From positions 1 to 60,132 of the forward strand of contig JAKSIY010000002.1 of assembly GCA_024398535.1 (NCBI GenBank): a DNA stretch of 60,132 nucleotides, written 5' to 3'. Every line of letters starts with the position of its first letter. Positions within the stretch are counted from its first letter, which is position 1. This stretch comes from Bacteroidaceae bacterium. GTDB lineage: Bacteria > Bacteroidota > Bacteroidia > Bacteroidales > Bacteroidaceae. Below, piece after piece: positions 18,647 to 27,877 of this stretch. The notes beneath the pieces were generated by a model. It was not told the origin of the DNA and did not search any database. It saw nothing but the letters and a program-made list of their open reading frames with translations. A program made the position numbers and the translations under genes.

Positions 18647-18823
18647 CACACTACGGAACAGATCTGTGAGTACATAGGAGCTGATTCCCTGCATTATCTG
18701 TCCAAAGAGGCTCTGTATCAGGCCAGCGAGAGAACGGATCTGTGTACTGCATGCTTCAGCGGAGAGTATCCTACAGATCTTTACGACTACGCAGAGGAAT
18801 TCAGAAAACACAGACAGTGTTGA
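18644..18823 (+). other. purF: Remaining C-terminal part of purF after the in-frame TAG
   Basis: Reading on from the TAG at 18644-18646 gives 58 further sense codons and a TGA at 18821-18823. They encode HTTEQICEYIGADSLHYLS, then DLCTACFSGEYP, which is the conserved PurF C-terminus. Cys444 and Cys447 of the joined frame form the CxxC that supplies two 4Fe-4S ligands in the B. subtilis-type enzyme. Joined length would be 469 residues, normal for the family. No frameshift is needed; one base at codon 411 separates the two parts. Confidence 0.85.
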
Positions 18824-18834
18824 CCAGACTGCAC

Positions 18835-18872
18835 AAAAAAAGGAACCCTGTCAGAAAGAGTTCCTTTTTTTT
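18835..18872. terminator. Bidirectional terminator between purF and guaA
   Basis: AAAAAAAGGAAC (18835-18846) and its complement GTTCCTTTTTTT (18860-18871) form a perfect stem with A and T tracts on both sides. It serves the convergent purF and guaA genes and runs into the guaA stop codon (18871-18873). Confidence 0.8.
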
Positions 18873-20478
18873 ACTCCCACTCAATTGTGGCTGGTGGTTT
18901 TGACGCGATGTCATAACATACTCGGGTAACGCCACGTACCTTGTTGATGATCTCGTTTGAAACCTTGGCCATGAAGTCATATGGCAGGTGTGCCCAGTCA
19001 GCTGTCATGGCATCGGTTGAAGTCACTGCACGCAGGGCTACCGGATGTTCGTATGTACGCTCATCGCCCATGACACCCACGCTGCGGACCGTTGAGAGCA
19101 GGACTGTACCGGCCTGCCAGATCTGGTCGTAGAGTGAAACCTCAATTTCGCCGTCCTTCATGTCAGCAGGAACACCGGCTGCCAGTACGCGGCGTGCCTC
19201 CTCACCGGAAAGCTTCACCTTGTAGTCGCGCAGGCCACGGATGTAGATGTCATCGGCATCCTGAAGAATGCGAACCTTCTCTGGAGTGATGTCACCCAGG
19301 ATTCGGACTGCAAGACCTGGACCCGGGAACGGATGGCGGGTAATAAGGTGCTCTGGCATGCCCAGGCTTCGGCCTACGCGGCGTACCTCATCCTTGAAGA
19401 GCCACTTCAGAGGCTCGCACAGCTGAAGGTGCATCTCTTCAGGCAGACCACCCACATTGTGATGGCTCTTGATTACCTTACCTGTAATATTGAGTGATTC
19501 AATTCTATCTGGATAAATGGTTCCCTGTGCCAGCCACTTAGCATCCTGAATTTTCTTTGCCTCAGCATTGAATACCTCTACGAAATCGCGACCAATAATC
19601 TTTCTCTTCTGTTCTGGGTCCGATACTCCAGCAAGGTCTGCAAAGAACTTCTCTGACGCATCAACACCAATTACGTTCAGGCCCAGGCACTCATAATCAT
19701 GCATTACGTCATGGAACTCGTTGTTGCGCAGCATGCCGTGGTCAACAAATATACAGGTCAGGTTCTTGCCGATTGCACGGTTCAGAAGCACAGCTGCAAC
19801 TGATGAGTCAACACCGCCTGAAAGTCCAAGTATCACACGGTCATTGCCTACCTGAGCCTTGAGTTCTGCAACGGTTGTGTCAACGAATGAATCAGCGCTC
19901 CAGTCCTGACGGCTTCCGCAGATGTCAACTGCAAAGTTCTTGAGCAGCTGGGTTCCCTGAACTGAGTGGAACACCTCCGGATGGAACTGTACTGCCCATA
20001 CCGGCTGGCTGTCACTTGCGTAGGCAGCATACTTCACGTTTGCGGTCGATGCAATGCAGCTGTACCCTTCTGGAATAGCCGTGATTGTATCTCCGTGGCT
20101 CATCCATACCTGGCTGTTTGGGGTAAATCCCTTGAACAGAGGGTTGGTGGCATCGAACTGCATGAGGTTTGCCCTGCCGTACTCGCGGCTGTCGGCCTTT
20201 TCAACCTTTCCGCCGTTTGCGTAGCTTATGAACTGTGCGCCATAGCAGATTCCCAGTACCGGAAGACGGCCCACGAACTGGCTCAGGTCAACCTTGAAGG
20301 CCTCTGGGTCATGGACTGAATACGGTGAACCGGAAAGGATGACACCAATCACGTCCTTGTCGTCTTTGGGGAATTTGTTGTATGGCAGAATTTCACAGAA
20401 AGTATTCAGCTCACGGATTCTTCGGCCTATGAGCTGGGTGGTCTGTGAACCAAAATCAAGAATGATGATTTTCTGCAT
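18871..20478 (-). CDS. guaA: GMP synthase (glutamine-hydrolysing)
   Basis: This enzyme aminates XMP to GMP with glutamine and ATP. It has 535 residues. The class I amidotransferase domain has Cys78 in LGICYGAQ and His166/Glu168 in FHPEV. The ATP-pyrophosphatase loop SGGVDSS is at 220-226. The C-terminal dimerisation domain ends in [18 protein letters not shown], the usual GuaA end. It lies on the opposite strand to its neighbours and has its own well-formed promoter at 20509-20539. Confidence 0.97.
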   Translation of the reverse strand: MQKIIILDFGSQTTQLIGRRIRELNTFCEILPYNKFPKDDKDVIGVILSGSPYSVHDPEAFKVDLSQFVGRLPVLGICYGAQFISYANGGKVEKADSREYGRANLMQFDATNPLFKGFTPNSQVWMSHGDTITAIPEGYSCIASTANVKYAAYASDSQPVWAVQFHPEVFHSVQGTQLLKNFAVDICGSRQDWSADSFVDTTVAELKAQVGNDRVILGLSGGVDSSVAAVLLNRAIGKNLTCIFVDHGMLRNNEFHDVMHDYECLGLNVIGVDASEKFFADLAGVSDPEQKRKIIGRDFVEVFNAEAKKIQDAKWLAQGTIYPDRIESLNITGKVIKSHHNVGGLPEEMHLQLCEPLKWLFKDEVRRVGRSLGMPEHLITRHPFPGPGLAVRILGDITPEKVRILQDADDIYIRGLRDYKVKLSGEEARRVLAAGVPADMKDGEIEVSLYDQIWQAGTVLLSTVRSVGVMGDERTYEHPVALRAVTSTDAMTADWAHLPYDFMAKVSNEIINKVRGVTRVCYDIASKPPATIEWE

Positions 20479-20508
20479 TATTTACCTTTTTTATTAGGGT
20501 GTGGACTG

Positions 20509-20539
20509 CAAAGTTACCACTTCCGGCAGAGTTTTCAAA
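20509..20539 (-). promoter_or_regulatory. guaA promoter
   Basis: On the reverse strand TTTG (20539-20536), a 19-nt spacer, and TAACTTTG (20516-20509) match the Bacteroidetes -33/-7 consensus fully. Transcription should start near 20503, about 25 nt before the guaA ATG. Confidence 0.75.
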
Positions 20540-20621
20540 TAGCCGGAGGGGACTTTTTGAGCGCTGTAAATCTTTTTGGCGGTTTTTTATGAAATCGGGA
20601 ATAATGATACGAAGGTATGGC

Positions 20622-20629
20622 TAAATTTG
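20622..20629 (+). promoter_or_regulatory. Candidate -7 element for pyrG
   Basis: TAAATTTG fits TAnnTTTG and lies 24 nt before the pyrG ATG at 20654. No good TTTG is seen about 20 nt upstream. Its place supports the downstream start, since the longer in-frame extension would read through it. Confidence 0.4.
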
Positions 20630-20653
20630 AGTCCCGTAATCTTGGAAAAGCAC

Positions 20654-22264
20654 ATGGCAAAGTATGTATTTGTGACCGGAGGAGTCGTTTCCGGTCTCGG
20701 AAAAGGAATTACGGCATCTAGTATTGCGCTGCTGCTCAAGGCGCATGGTTACAAGGTCTTCATGCAGAAGTTTGACCCGTACATAAATGTTGATCCGGGT
20801 ACAATGAGTCCATATCAGCACGGCGAGGTGTTCGTTACTGCAGATGGAACAGAGACAGACCTTGATCTGGGGCACTACGAACGCTTTATTGACGAGGAAC
20901 TCAACTACACATCGAACATCACTCTTGGAAAGGTGATGATGACTGTCATTGAGAAAGAACGCAGGGGCGACTATCTTGGCGGTACTGTCCAGATTGTTCC
21001 TCATGTAACAAATGAAATCAAGAATAAGGTTTATGAAGCTGCATCTTCAACCGGAGCTGATATCGTGATTACAGAGATCGGTGGAACCAACGGCGATATT
21101 GAGTCAGAGGCCTTCTTTGAGGCGTTGAGGCAGATTAAACTTGAGAACCACTATAATGACACCATGTTTGTGCATACCACTCTGGTGCCTGCCCTATTTG
21201 GCTCAGATGAGCTCAAGACCAAACCAACCCAGCATTCTGTGATTGCTCTGAGGAGTGTCGGTATCCAGCCGGACATGATTGTCTGCCGAACCCCGGTAAT
21301 GCCGGATGCATCGATCAAGGCAAAGATAGGTATGTTCTGCTCTGTTCCGGAAAGGAATGTGGTTGCCAGTGTCGATGTGAACAATATCTATGAGATTCCG
21401 TTGCTCTATCATGAGCAGGAGGTTGACCGGATTGTTCTTGAGAAACTTGGTCTTGATGCCGGCAAGTTTGACATAAGCCAGTGGAAGCAGATGGTTGACA
21501 CCGTGAATAACCTGCATCGGGATATTCATGTGGCCCTGGTAGGAAAATATACGGGTCTTCTTGATGCATATATCAGCGTCGTTGAAGCCCTGAAGCATGC
21601 CGGTTTCAGATATGGCGCAAAGATTCATGTCGATTATGTCAGCTCTGAGGATCTGGATAATGCTTCCGATGCAGAAGTTGCAGAAATGCTCAAGGGTTTT
21701 GCCGGTATCTGTATTCCGGGCGGTTTCGGCGGACGTGGTATTGAGGGTATGATTAAGGCTTGCAAGTATGCCAGGACAAATAATGTCCCGTTTCTGGGCC
21801 TCTGTCTTGGCATGCAGATTGCCACAATTGAATTTGCCCGTAATGTCTGCGGCATGGCCGATGCCAATTCCACTGAGTTCCATAAGGACTTGAAGTATCC
21901 GGTGATATGCCTCATGGAGGAGCAGAAGGACGTGACCAGGATGGGAGGAACCCTGAGGCTTGGTAACTATGAATGCCGGATTGTTCCTGGAACCCTGGCA
22001 GAAAAAGCGTACGGAGAATCGGTGATCATGGAGCGCCATCGTCACAGATACGAATATAACAATGAGTTCAGAAGCCAGCTTGAGGCTGCAGGCCTGAAGG
22101 CCAGCGGCATCAACCCTAAGCTTGACCTTGTAGAGATGGTTGAGATTCCGGGTCACAGACACTTCATTGCGTGTCAGTTCCACCCGGAATTCAAGAGCCG
22201 TCCGGTCAAGGCCCATCCGCTGTTCGCATCTTTCATTAATGCGGTAGTGGAGCAGGGGTTCTGA
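20654..22264 (+). CDS. pyrG: CTP synthase
   Basis: This enzyme aminates UTP to CTP with glutamine and ATP. The protein is 536 residues from ATG 20654, the family's usual length and start (MAKYVFVTGGVVSGLGKG). The synthetase P-loop lies at residues 9-19. The C-terminal class I amidotransferase has nucleophile Cys384 in LGLCLGMQ and the FHPEF His/Glu pair near the end. A longer in-frame reading begins at 20576 but its extra 26 residues cover the likely promoter. A GGAAAAG site precedes the chosen ATG. It converges on proC with only 6 bp between stops. Confidence 0.96.
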   Translation: MAKYVFVTGGVVSGLGKGITASSIALLLKAHGYKVFMQKFDPYINVDPGTMSPYQHGEVFVTADGTETDLDLGHYERFIDEELNYTSNITLGKVMMTVIEKERRGDYLGGTVQIVPHVTNEIKNKVYEAASSTGADIVITEIGGTNGDIESEAFFEALRQIKLENHYNDTMFVHTTLVPALFGSDELKTKPTQHSVIALRSVGIQPDMIVCRTPVMPDASIKAKIGMFCSVPERNVVASVDVNNIYEIPLLYHEQEVDRIVLEKLGLDAGKFDISQWKQMVDTVNNLHRDIHVALVGKYTGLLDAYISVVEALKHAGFRYGAKIHVDYVSSEDLDNASDAEVAEMLKGFAGICIPGGFGGRGIEGMIKACKYARTNNVPFLGLCLGMQIATIEFARNVCGMADANSTEFHKDLKYPVICLMEEQKDVTRMGGTLRLGNYECRIVPGTLAEKAYGESVIMERHRHRYEYNNEFRSQLEAAGLKASGINPKLDLVEMVEIPGHRHFIACQFHPEFKSRPVKAHPLFASFINAVVEQGF

Positions 22265-22270
22265 TACCTG

Positions 22271-23059
22271 TTACTTTCCTGCTTTGAGGCCGGCTATTAC
22301 CGCATGAGTGAAGCCGGCCTCTTCCATTGCATTCAGACCACGGATTGTCAGGCCTCCAGGTGTGGTGACCTTGTCAACCTCCTGCTCTGGATGGGTGCCG
22401 TGAAGCTCCAGGATGCTGGCTGCTCCTTTCAGCGTGGCTATTGCAATTTCCTGGGCATCCTTCGGGTAGAATCCCATTTCGACACCGCCTTCCATGATGG
22501 CCCTGATGTAGCGGAATACATAAGCAATTCCGCACGATGCTATGGCAGTTCCTGCGCTCATCTGCTTCTCTTCAACTCTCTTTACGAAGCCGATGCCTGA
22601 GAAGAGGTCTTCTACAATGTTGATCTGCTCCTGGCCGGCATTCGCGGTGCAGTAGAGTGATACTCCCTGGCAGGCTTCAACTGCTATGTTTGGAATCAGG
22701 TAGAATATTGCCGGTACCTTGCCGTCCTTGTCTGTGAGCATGGTGGCGAGCTGTGCTGTTCCGATGCCTGCTGCTACAGAGATGACAATCTGTGAGTTCT
22801 TGAGGGATTCCTTCAGACCATTTATGACCTGCTCCACAAGCCATGGCTTTACGGCCAGAATGACTATGTCGGCTTCTTCAACTGCCTTGCTGTTGTCTGT
22901 TGTTACCGATGAGCCGGGAATGTCCCTGCTGATTGTGTCGAGTGTTTTCTGGCTTCTTGCCGTACAGGTCAAGTCTGATGCAGCAATCCTGCCGCTTCTG
23001 AACAGTCCCCGTGCTATTGCTCCACCCATGTTGCCGGAGCCGATAATTGCTACTTTCAT
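22271..23059 (-). CDS. proC: Pyrroline-5-carboxylate reductase
   Basis: ProC reduces pyrroline-5-carboxylate to proline with NAD(P)H. It has 262 residues. The N-terminal Rossmann motif is IIGSGNMGGAIARG, and the C-terminal helix region carries VTTPGGLTIRGLNAMEEAGF, the family signature near the dimer interface. Proline is made from glutamate, so the gene fits the glutamate-centred neighbourhood, though it is transcribed in the opposite direction. Confidence 0.95.
   Translation of the reverse strand: MKVAIIGSGNMGGAIARGLFRSGRIAASDLTCTARSQKTLDTISRDIPGSSVTTDNSKAVEEADIVILAVKPWLVEQVINGLKESLKNSQIVISVAAGIGTAQLATMLTDKDGKVPAIFYLIPNIAVEACQGVSLYCTANAGQEQINIVEDLFSGIGFVKRVEEKQMSAGTAIASCGIAYVFRYIRAIMEGGVEMGFYPKDAQEIAIATLKGAASILELHGTHPEQEVDKVTTPGGLTIRGLNAMEEAGFTHAVIAGLKAGK
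22286..22321. repeat. Inverted repeat in the 3' end of proC
   Basis: GAGGCCGGC (22286-22294) and GCCGGCCTC (22313-22321) are perfect complements within the last codons of proC and 22 bp past the pyrG stop. It could slow or end pyrG transcription, but no T tract follows on the + strand. Confidence 0.35.
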
Positions 23060-23218
23060 TGCTGGTGTCTGTTGTTTCTGCCCGCTAAATTAGATGATTG
23101 TTTTGACTTGAGAAACAGAAATGAATAGATATGCATAGCCCTATCAATAAATATTCAAAATCCTACATATTTAATGTTTTTTTTGCCATGTGTATTTTTA
23201 TGTGTTCCCACTTTGGAG

Positions 23219-23226
23219 TAACTTTG
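23219..23226 (+). promoter_or_regulatory. Candidate -7 element of the decarboxylase operon
   Basis: TAACTTTG fits TAnnTTTG and lies about 60 nt before the first gene at 23287. A clear -33 box is not visible at the usual distance. The 23060-23286 spacer between proC and this operon otherwise holds only AT-rich sequence. Confidence 0.45.
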
Positions 23227-23286
23227 CGGAAATTTACGAAAGCCGGTTTTAAGGACAGGAAATAATAAAGAAACAAAAATAAAAAC

Positions 23287-23544
23287 ATGGAGAATTTAGG
23301 ATTAGGAGTGCAACTCATGGTCATCGGTATGGCCACGGTGTTCATCATTCTTGCTCTGGTGATTTTTCTGGGAAAGGGACTCATTTCCATTTCCAACAAG
23401 TTCCCGGAGAAGGTAGCTGCGCCACAGGCAAGGCCACAGGCTGCCGCACCTCAGGTGAGTGCAAAGACCAAGGCAGTGATTGAGGCCGCTGTAAGCCAGA
23501 TAACTGGTGGAAAGGGCCATGTAACCAACATAACGAAATTATAA
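23287..23544 (+). CDS. oadG: OadG-family gamma subunit of a Na+-pumping decarboxylase
   Basis: This is a small membrane subunit (85 residues) that anchors and stabilises biotin-dependent decarboxylases. One membrane helix (about residues 9-30, GVQLMVIGMATVFIILALVIF) is followed by a hydrophilic tail with Pro/Ala-rich sequence and a final basic stretch, the OadG layout. It comes first, 9 bp before the alpha subunit and upstream of the beta subunit, which makes the assignment firm despite the short length. Confidence 0.85.
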   Translation: MENLGLGVQLMVIGMATVFIILALVIFLGKGLISISNKFPEKVAAPQARPQAAAPQVSAKTKAVIEAAVSQITGGKGHVTNITKL

Positions 23545-23553
23545 TAAGAACAT

Positions 23554-25392
23554 ATGAAAGAAGTAAAATTCAGCCTCGTATTCCGTGACATGTGGCAGTC
23601 TGCCGGTAAGTACCAGCCACGTGTTGACCAGTTGGTAAAGGTAGCTCCGGCAATCATCCGCATGGGATGCTTTGACCGCGTTGAGACAAACGGAGGTGGC
23701 TTTGAGCAGGTTAACCTGCTTTTCGGTGAGAATCCAAACAAGGCAGTACGTGAGTGGACAAAGCCTTTCCATGAGGCAGGCATCCAGACTCACATGCTGG
23801 ACCGTGCACTGAACGGTCTGCGCATGAGCCCATGTCCAAAGGATCTGCGTAAGCTTTTCTATAAGGTCAAGAAGGCACAGGGTACAGATATTACCAGAAT
23901 CTTCTGCGGTCTCAATGACCCACGTAACGTAATCCCTTCAATCCAGTATGCAAAGGAGGCAGGAATGATTGCACAGGCATCGCTCTGTATCACATTCTCT
24001 CCAATCCACACTGTAGAGTATTACGTGAACCTTGCAAAGCAGTTCATTGAGGCAGGTGCCGATGAAATCTGTCTGAAGGATATGGCCGGCATCGGCCGTC
24101 CTGAGAGCCTTGGCAAGATCGTTGCTGGAATCAAGGCATACAAGAATGACATTGTAATCCAGTATCACTCACATGCAGGTCCTGGTTTCAATGCCGCTTC
24201 TATCCTTGAGGTGTGCAAGGCAGGCTGTGACTACGTTGATACAGGTATGTCTCCTCTTTCATGGGGTACAGGACATGCTGACATCATCACCGTTCAGGAG
24301 ATGCTGAAGGATGCCGGCTTCAAGGTTAAGGATATCAACATGGCAGCATATATGGAGGTTCGTACCATGATCCAGGAGATGATGGATGACTTCCTTGGTT
24401 ACTATATTCCTGCACTGAACCATCTGAACAACTCACTGCTGGTTAAGCCAGGTCTGCCAGGTGGTATGATGGGCTCGCTCATGACTGACCTTGAGGATAA
24501 CCTGAAGGGTCTGAACAAGTGGAAGGTAAAGAACGGTCAGCCTGAACTTACAACCGATGAGCTTCTCATCAAGCTGTTCGATGAGGTTGCATACGTCTGG
24601 CCAAAGGTCGGCTACCCATGTCTTGTTACTCCATTCAGCCAGTACGTGAAGAATCTGGCTCTCATGAATGTAATCCAGATGGAGAAGGGTAAGGCCCGCT
24701 GGTCAATGATTGCTGATACAAGCTGGGATATGATCCTTGGAAAGGCAGGTCAGCTGCCTGGCCCTGTTGCTCCGGAACTCATTGAGATGGCCAAGGCTGA
24801 GGGACGTGAGTTCATGGCAAATGATCCTCAGGAGAACTATCCTGATGATCTTGACAAGTACCGTCAGCTCATGGCTGAGAAGGGCTGGGAGCTTGGACAG
24901 GACGATGAGGAACTGTTCGAGTACTCTATGCATCCATCTCAGTATGAGGCATACAAGAGCGGAAAGGCCAAGGCTGACTTTGAGGCAGACCTTGCAGAGC
25001 GTAAGGCCAAGAAGAATGCCGGTTCTGCTCCTGCACAGCCAGAGGTACTGACAATCACTGTCGGTGGTGAGACATTCAAGGTCAACGTTGCATACGGTGA
25101 GGTTGCTGCTCCTGCAGCTGCTCCAGCCGCAGCCGCTGCTGCTCCTGCTGCAGGTGGTGCAACAAAGGATCTTCTGTCTCCACTTGAGGGTAAGTTCTTC
25201 CTGAGCAAGGGTACCGGTGAACCTGAACTTAAGGTCGGTGACCAGGTTAAGGAGGGTGACGTAGTATGCTACGTTGAGGCCATGAAGACCTACAACGCCA
25301 TCCGTGCCGAGTTCTCAGGTACTGTAGTAGAGATTTGCGTTCGTCCTGGTGACAGCGTTTATGAAGAGGATGTTCTTATCAAGCTTAGCTGA
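23554..25392 (+). CDS. oadA: Biotin-dependent decarboxylase alpha subunit (carboxyltransferase plus biotin carrier)
   Basis: The 612-residue protein joins an N-terminal carboxyltransferase TIM barrel, a conserved PYC/OADA middle domain, an Ala/Pro linker (about 513-537) and a C-terminal biotinyl domain with biotin lysine Lys578 in VEAMKTYN. Metal and catalytic features include FRDMWQS near residue 11, KDMAG and YHSHAGPG. It would transfer CO2 from oxaloacetate or a related acid to biotin for decarboxylation by the beta subunit. The usual DAHQS is DMWQS here and the biotin site is EAMKT rather than EAMKM, so substrate is less certain than family. Gamma and beta genes flank it. Confidence 0.88.
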   Translation: MKEVKFSLVFRDMWQSAGKYQPRVDQLVKVAPAIIRMGCFDRVETNGGGFEQVNLLFGENPNKAVREWTKPFHEAGIQTHMLDRALNGLRMSPCPKDLRKLFYKVKKAQGTDITRIFCGLNDPRNVIPSIQYAKEAGMIAQASLCITFSPIHTVEYYVNLAKQFIEAGADEICLKDMAGIGRPESLGKIVAGIKAYKNDIVIQYHSHAGPGFNAASILEVCKAGCDYVDTGMSPLSWGTGHADIITVQEMLKDAGFKVKDINMAAYMEVRTMIQEMMDDFLGYYIPALNHLNNSLLVKPGLPGGMMGSLMTDLEDNLKGLNKWKVKNGQPELTTDELLIKLFDEVAYVWPKVGYPCLVTPFSQYVKNLALMNVIQMEKGKARWSMIADTSWDMILGKAGQLPGPVAPELIEMAKAEGREFMANDPQENYPDDLDKYRQLMAEKGWELGQDDEELFEYSMHPSQYEAYKSGKAKADFEADLAERKAKKNAGSAPAQPEVLTITVGGETFKVNVAYGEVAAPAAAPAAAAAAPAAGGATKDLLSPLEGKFFLSKGTGEPELKVGDQVKEGDVVCYVEAMKTYNAIRAEFSGTVVEICVRPGDSVYEEDVLIKLS

Positions 25393-25394
25393 TT

Positions 25395-26636
25395 ATGAAT
25401 ATAGGTGAAGTTTTGAAAAGCGTATATGACATGACTGCCTTCAGCAGCATCGCTGCTGATCCTGGCTTCATTGTCATGTATCTGATTGCCTTTGTACTTC
25501 TGTACCTTGGCGTGAAGAAGCATTATGAGCCTCTTCTTCTGATACCTATTGCCTTTGGTGTCCTTCTTGCCAACTTCCCGGGCGGTGAGATGGGCGTCAT
25601 CCAGGCTGATGAGAATGGTATGGTGATGGTCAATGGCGTTATGGAGAACATCTATGACATGCCTCTGCACAAGATTGCCCATGACCTTGGACTTATGAAC
25701 TTCCTGTATTACGGACTTATCAAGACCGGTTTCCTGCCACCTGTCATCTTCATGGGTGTGGGTGCCATGACAGACTTTGGTCCGATGCTCCGTAACCTGA
25801 AGCTCTCTATCTTTGGTGCTGCCGCTCAGTTCGGTATCTTTGCAGTACTGCTGGCATCCCTTTTGATGGGCTTTACTCCACAGGAGGCTGCATCGCTCGG
25901 TATCATCGGTGGTGCTGACGGTCCTACTTCTATCTTTACAACAATCAAGCTGGCTCCACATCTGCTGGGTCCGATTGCTATTGCTGCTTACTCTTACATG
26001 GCTCTTGTGCCTGTGATTATTCCTCTGGTAGTAAGAATCTGCTGCTCTGAGAAGGATCTGAAGATCAACATGAAGGAGCAGGAGAAACTTGCAGGTAAGC
26101 CTGTAGAGATAAAGAACATGAGACTCCTGAAGATTCTCTTCCCTATTACAGTGACAACAGTTGTTGCAATCCTTGTTCCATCGGCTGTTTCTCTGATCGG
26201 TATGCTCATGTTCGGTAACCTGATCAAGGAGATCGGTTCTGATACTTCAAGAATCTACGATGCTGCTGCAAACGGAATCATGAATGCTGCTACAGTATTC
26301 CTAGGTCTCTGCGTAGGTGCTACTATGACATCAAAGGCATTCCTGAACTGGAGTACTCTTGGCATCCTGGCCGGTGGTTTCCTTGCATTCTGTCTTGCAA
26401 TCAGCGCCGGTATCTATCTTGTAAAGTTCGTGAACCTGTTCAGCAAGCAGAAGATCAATCCACTGATCGGTGCAACTGGTCTGAGTGCTGTGCCTATGGC
26501 TTCACGTGTTGCAAATGAGATTGCCCTGAAGCATGATCCAAAGAACTTCCTTCTGAACTACTGCATGGCCAGCAACATCTCGGGTGTTATCGGTTCTGCC
26601 GTAGCTGCAGGTATCCTGATATCATTCCTCTCATAA
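25395..26636 (+). CDS. oadB: Na+-transporting decarboxylase beta subunit
   Basis: This integral membrane subunit (413 residues, about ten hydrophobic segments) decarboxylates carboxybiotin and couples this to sodium export. The conserved GGADGPTSIF contains Asp175, equivalent to the essential Asp of OadB/MmdB. It starts 2 bp after the alpha subunit gene. The order gamma-alpha-beta suggests an oxaloacetate or methylmalonyl-CoA type pump; the sequence does not decide between them. A strong terminator follows. Confidence 0.9.
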   Translation: MNIGEVLKSVYDMTAFSSIAADPGFIVMYLIAFVLLYLGVKKHYEPLLLIPIAFGVLLANFPGGEMGVIQADENGMVMVNGVMENIYDMPLHKIAHDLGLMNFLYYGLIKTGFLPPVIFMGVGAMTDFGPMLRNLKLSIFGAAAQFGIFAVLLASLLMGFTPQEAASLGIIGGADGPTSIFTTIKLAPHLLGPIAIAAYSYMALVPVIIPLVVRICCSEKDLKINMKEQEKLAGKPVEIKNMRLLKILFPITVTTVVAILVPSAVSLIGMLMFGNLIKEIGSDTSRIYDAAANGIMNAATVFLGLCVGATMTSKAFLNWSTLGILAGGFLAFCLAISAGIYLVKFVNLFSKQKINPLIGATGLSAVPMASRVANEIALKHDPKNFLLNYCMASNISGVIGSAVAAGILISFLS

Positions 26637-26651
26637 GAGATTCAGACAATC

Positions 26652-26699
26652 AGATAAAAGAAGCACCGTCACTTTGTTGTGGCGGTGCTTCTTTTATCT
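26652..26699. terminator. Strong bidirectional terminator
   Basis: A perfect 17-bp inverted repeat (26652-26668 with 26683-26699) extends inward to 21 bp with one G-T pair and a 6-nt loop. Arms begin AGATAAAAG and end CTTTTATCT, giving T-rich tails on both strands. It separates oadB from the convergent xylanase gene. Confidence 0.9.
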
Positions 26700-26719
26700 A
26701 TGCCCTTATTGTCTGGGCC

Positions 26720-27862
26720 TTACTTGCCCGGAATCTCAAGTATTGCCTTCAGTGCAGGCTTGGCTGTGTAGTCGCGGTTCCAGATAAGAGGGTAGTTGGT
26801 CCTGTTTGGAACCGGGGAACCGTTCTTCCAGGACATTCCGTCATTCACGCCCCAGAATGTGACGCGGTCAATCTTGTCACGCCTGTCGTAGAAAATCTGC
26901 ATCAGCTCTCTGTATCTTTCTGTAAGCTGTGCCTGAACGTCGTCTGGCAGACCGTTCTTGTAAGGGTCAAGGAACTTCTCGAATTCAGGCAACTGGTAGA
27001 TAGGGTCATTCAGCGACTTGCCAATGACCTGTCCCTCTTTTGAGATAGGCAGGACATCAATGTCAAGCTCTGTGATCATGACCTTGACACCAAGAGCGGC
27101 AAATGTGTCAATGGCGGCAATGATGTCTTCCCTGCTTGGGTAGTTGAGTCCCCAGTGGGCCTGTATGCCTACACCGTCTATGCGTATTCCCTCTTTCTGC
27201 AGCATACGTACAATGCGCGCGATTCCGTCTCTCTTGGCTGGTCTCCATACATTGAAGTCATTGTAGTACAGCTCTGTGCCTGGTGTGTATTCCGATGCAT
27301 ACTTGAACGCGAGCTTTACAATTTCGTCTCCGTCGCCCTTGAATGAGTTTGTCCAGACTGTGCTGCGGTACTTGCCGTCATCGCCTATGATTTCATTGAC
27401 AACGTCCCATGCGTTTACCTTTCCGTGGAAATGTTTTGTGACGGTTTCAATATAGCTTCTCAGCACCTCTTTCATCTCTTCAACGCTCTTGTCTGAGCCG
27501 TCGTCATGCTTGAAGAAGAACTCCGGAGACTGGTTGTGCCAGATAAGGGTATGGCCAAGTACAAACATACCGTTGTTCTTTCCAAATTCAACGTAATTGT
27601 CAGCTGCGCGCCAGTTCCAGGTGTCCTTGGTAGGGTGGAGCACCTCGGCCTTCAGGTCATTTTCGGGAGAGATTGCATTGAACTGCTCAATGGCAATTTT
27701 CTGTCCCTGCGCGTTGCGTCCGCTGGCAATCTGTCCGTTTACTGCTGTTCCAATCTTGAATGCACCTGCATATGCCTCCTTCAGGGTAGTATTATCGGCA
27801 GCTGTGATATGGCTGCCGATAATAAGAGACAATGCTGTAGTCAGTATTATCTTTCGTTTCAT
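26720..27862 (-). CDS. Secreted GH10 endo-1,4-beta-xylanase
   Basis: This enzyme cleaves the xylan backbone. The 380-residue protein has a Sec signal peptide (about residues 1-22) without a lipobox and then a single GH10 barrel with no binding module. The acid/base is Glu157 in WDVVNEI and the nucleophile Glu265 in ITELDID; GHTLIWHNQ and FNVW are further GH10 motifs. It lies 15 bp after the flotillin gene on the same strand, so it is probably the last gene of that transcript. It is not next to any SusC/SusD pair, unlike most Bacteroidales xylanases. Confidence 0.95.
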   Translation of the reverse strand: MKRKIILTTALSLIIGSHITAADNTTLKEAYAGAFKIGTAVNGQIASGRNAQGQKIAIEQFNAISPENDLKAEVLHPTKDTWNWRAADNYVEFGKNNGMFVLGHTLIWHNQSPEFFFKHDDGSDKSVEEMKEVLRSYIETVTKHFHGKVNAWDVVNEIIGDDGKYRSTVWTNSFKGDGDEIVKLAFKYASEYTPGTELYYNDFNVWRPAKRDGIARIVRMLQKEGIRIDGVGIQAHWGLNYPSREDIIAAIDTFAALGVKVMITELDIDVLPISKEGQVIGKSLNDPIYQLPEFEKFLDPYKNGLPDDVQAQLTERYRELMQIFYDRRDKIDRVTFWGVNDGMSWKNGSPVPNRTNYPLIWNRDYTAKPALKAILEIPGK

Positions 27863-27877
27863 TTTTGATATGAATGG

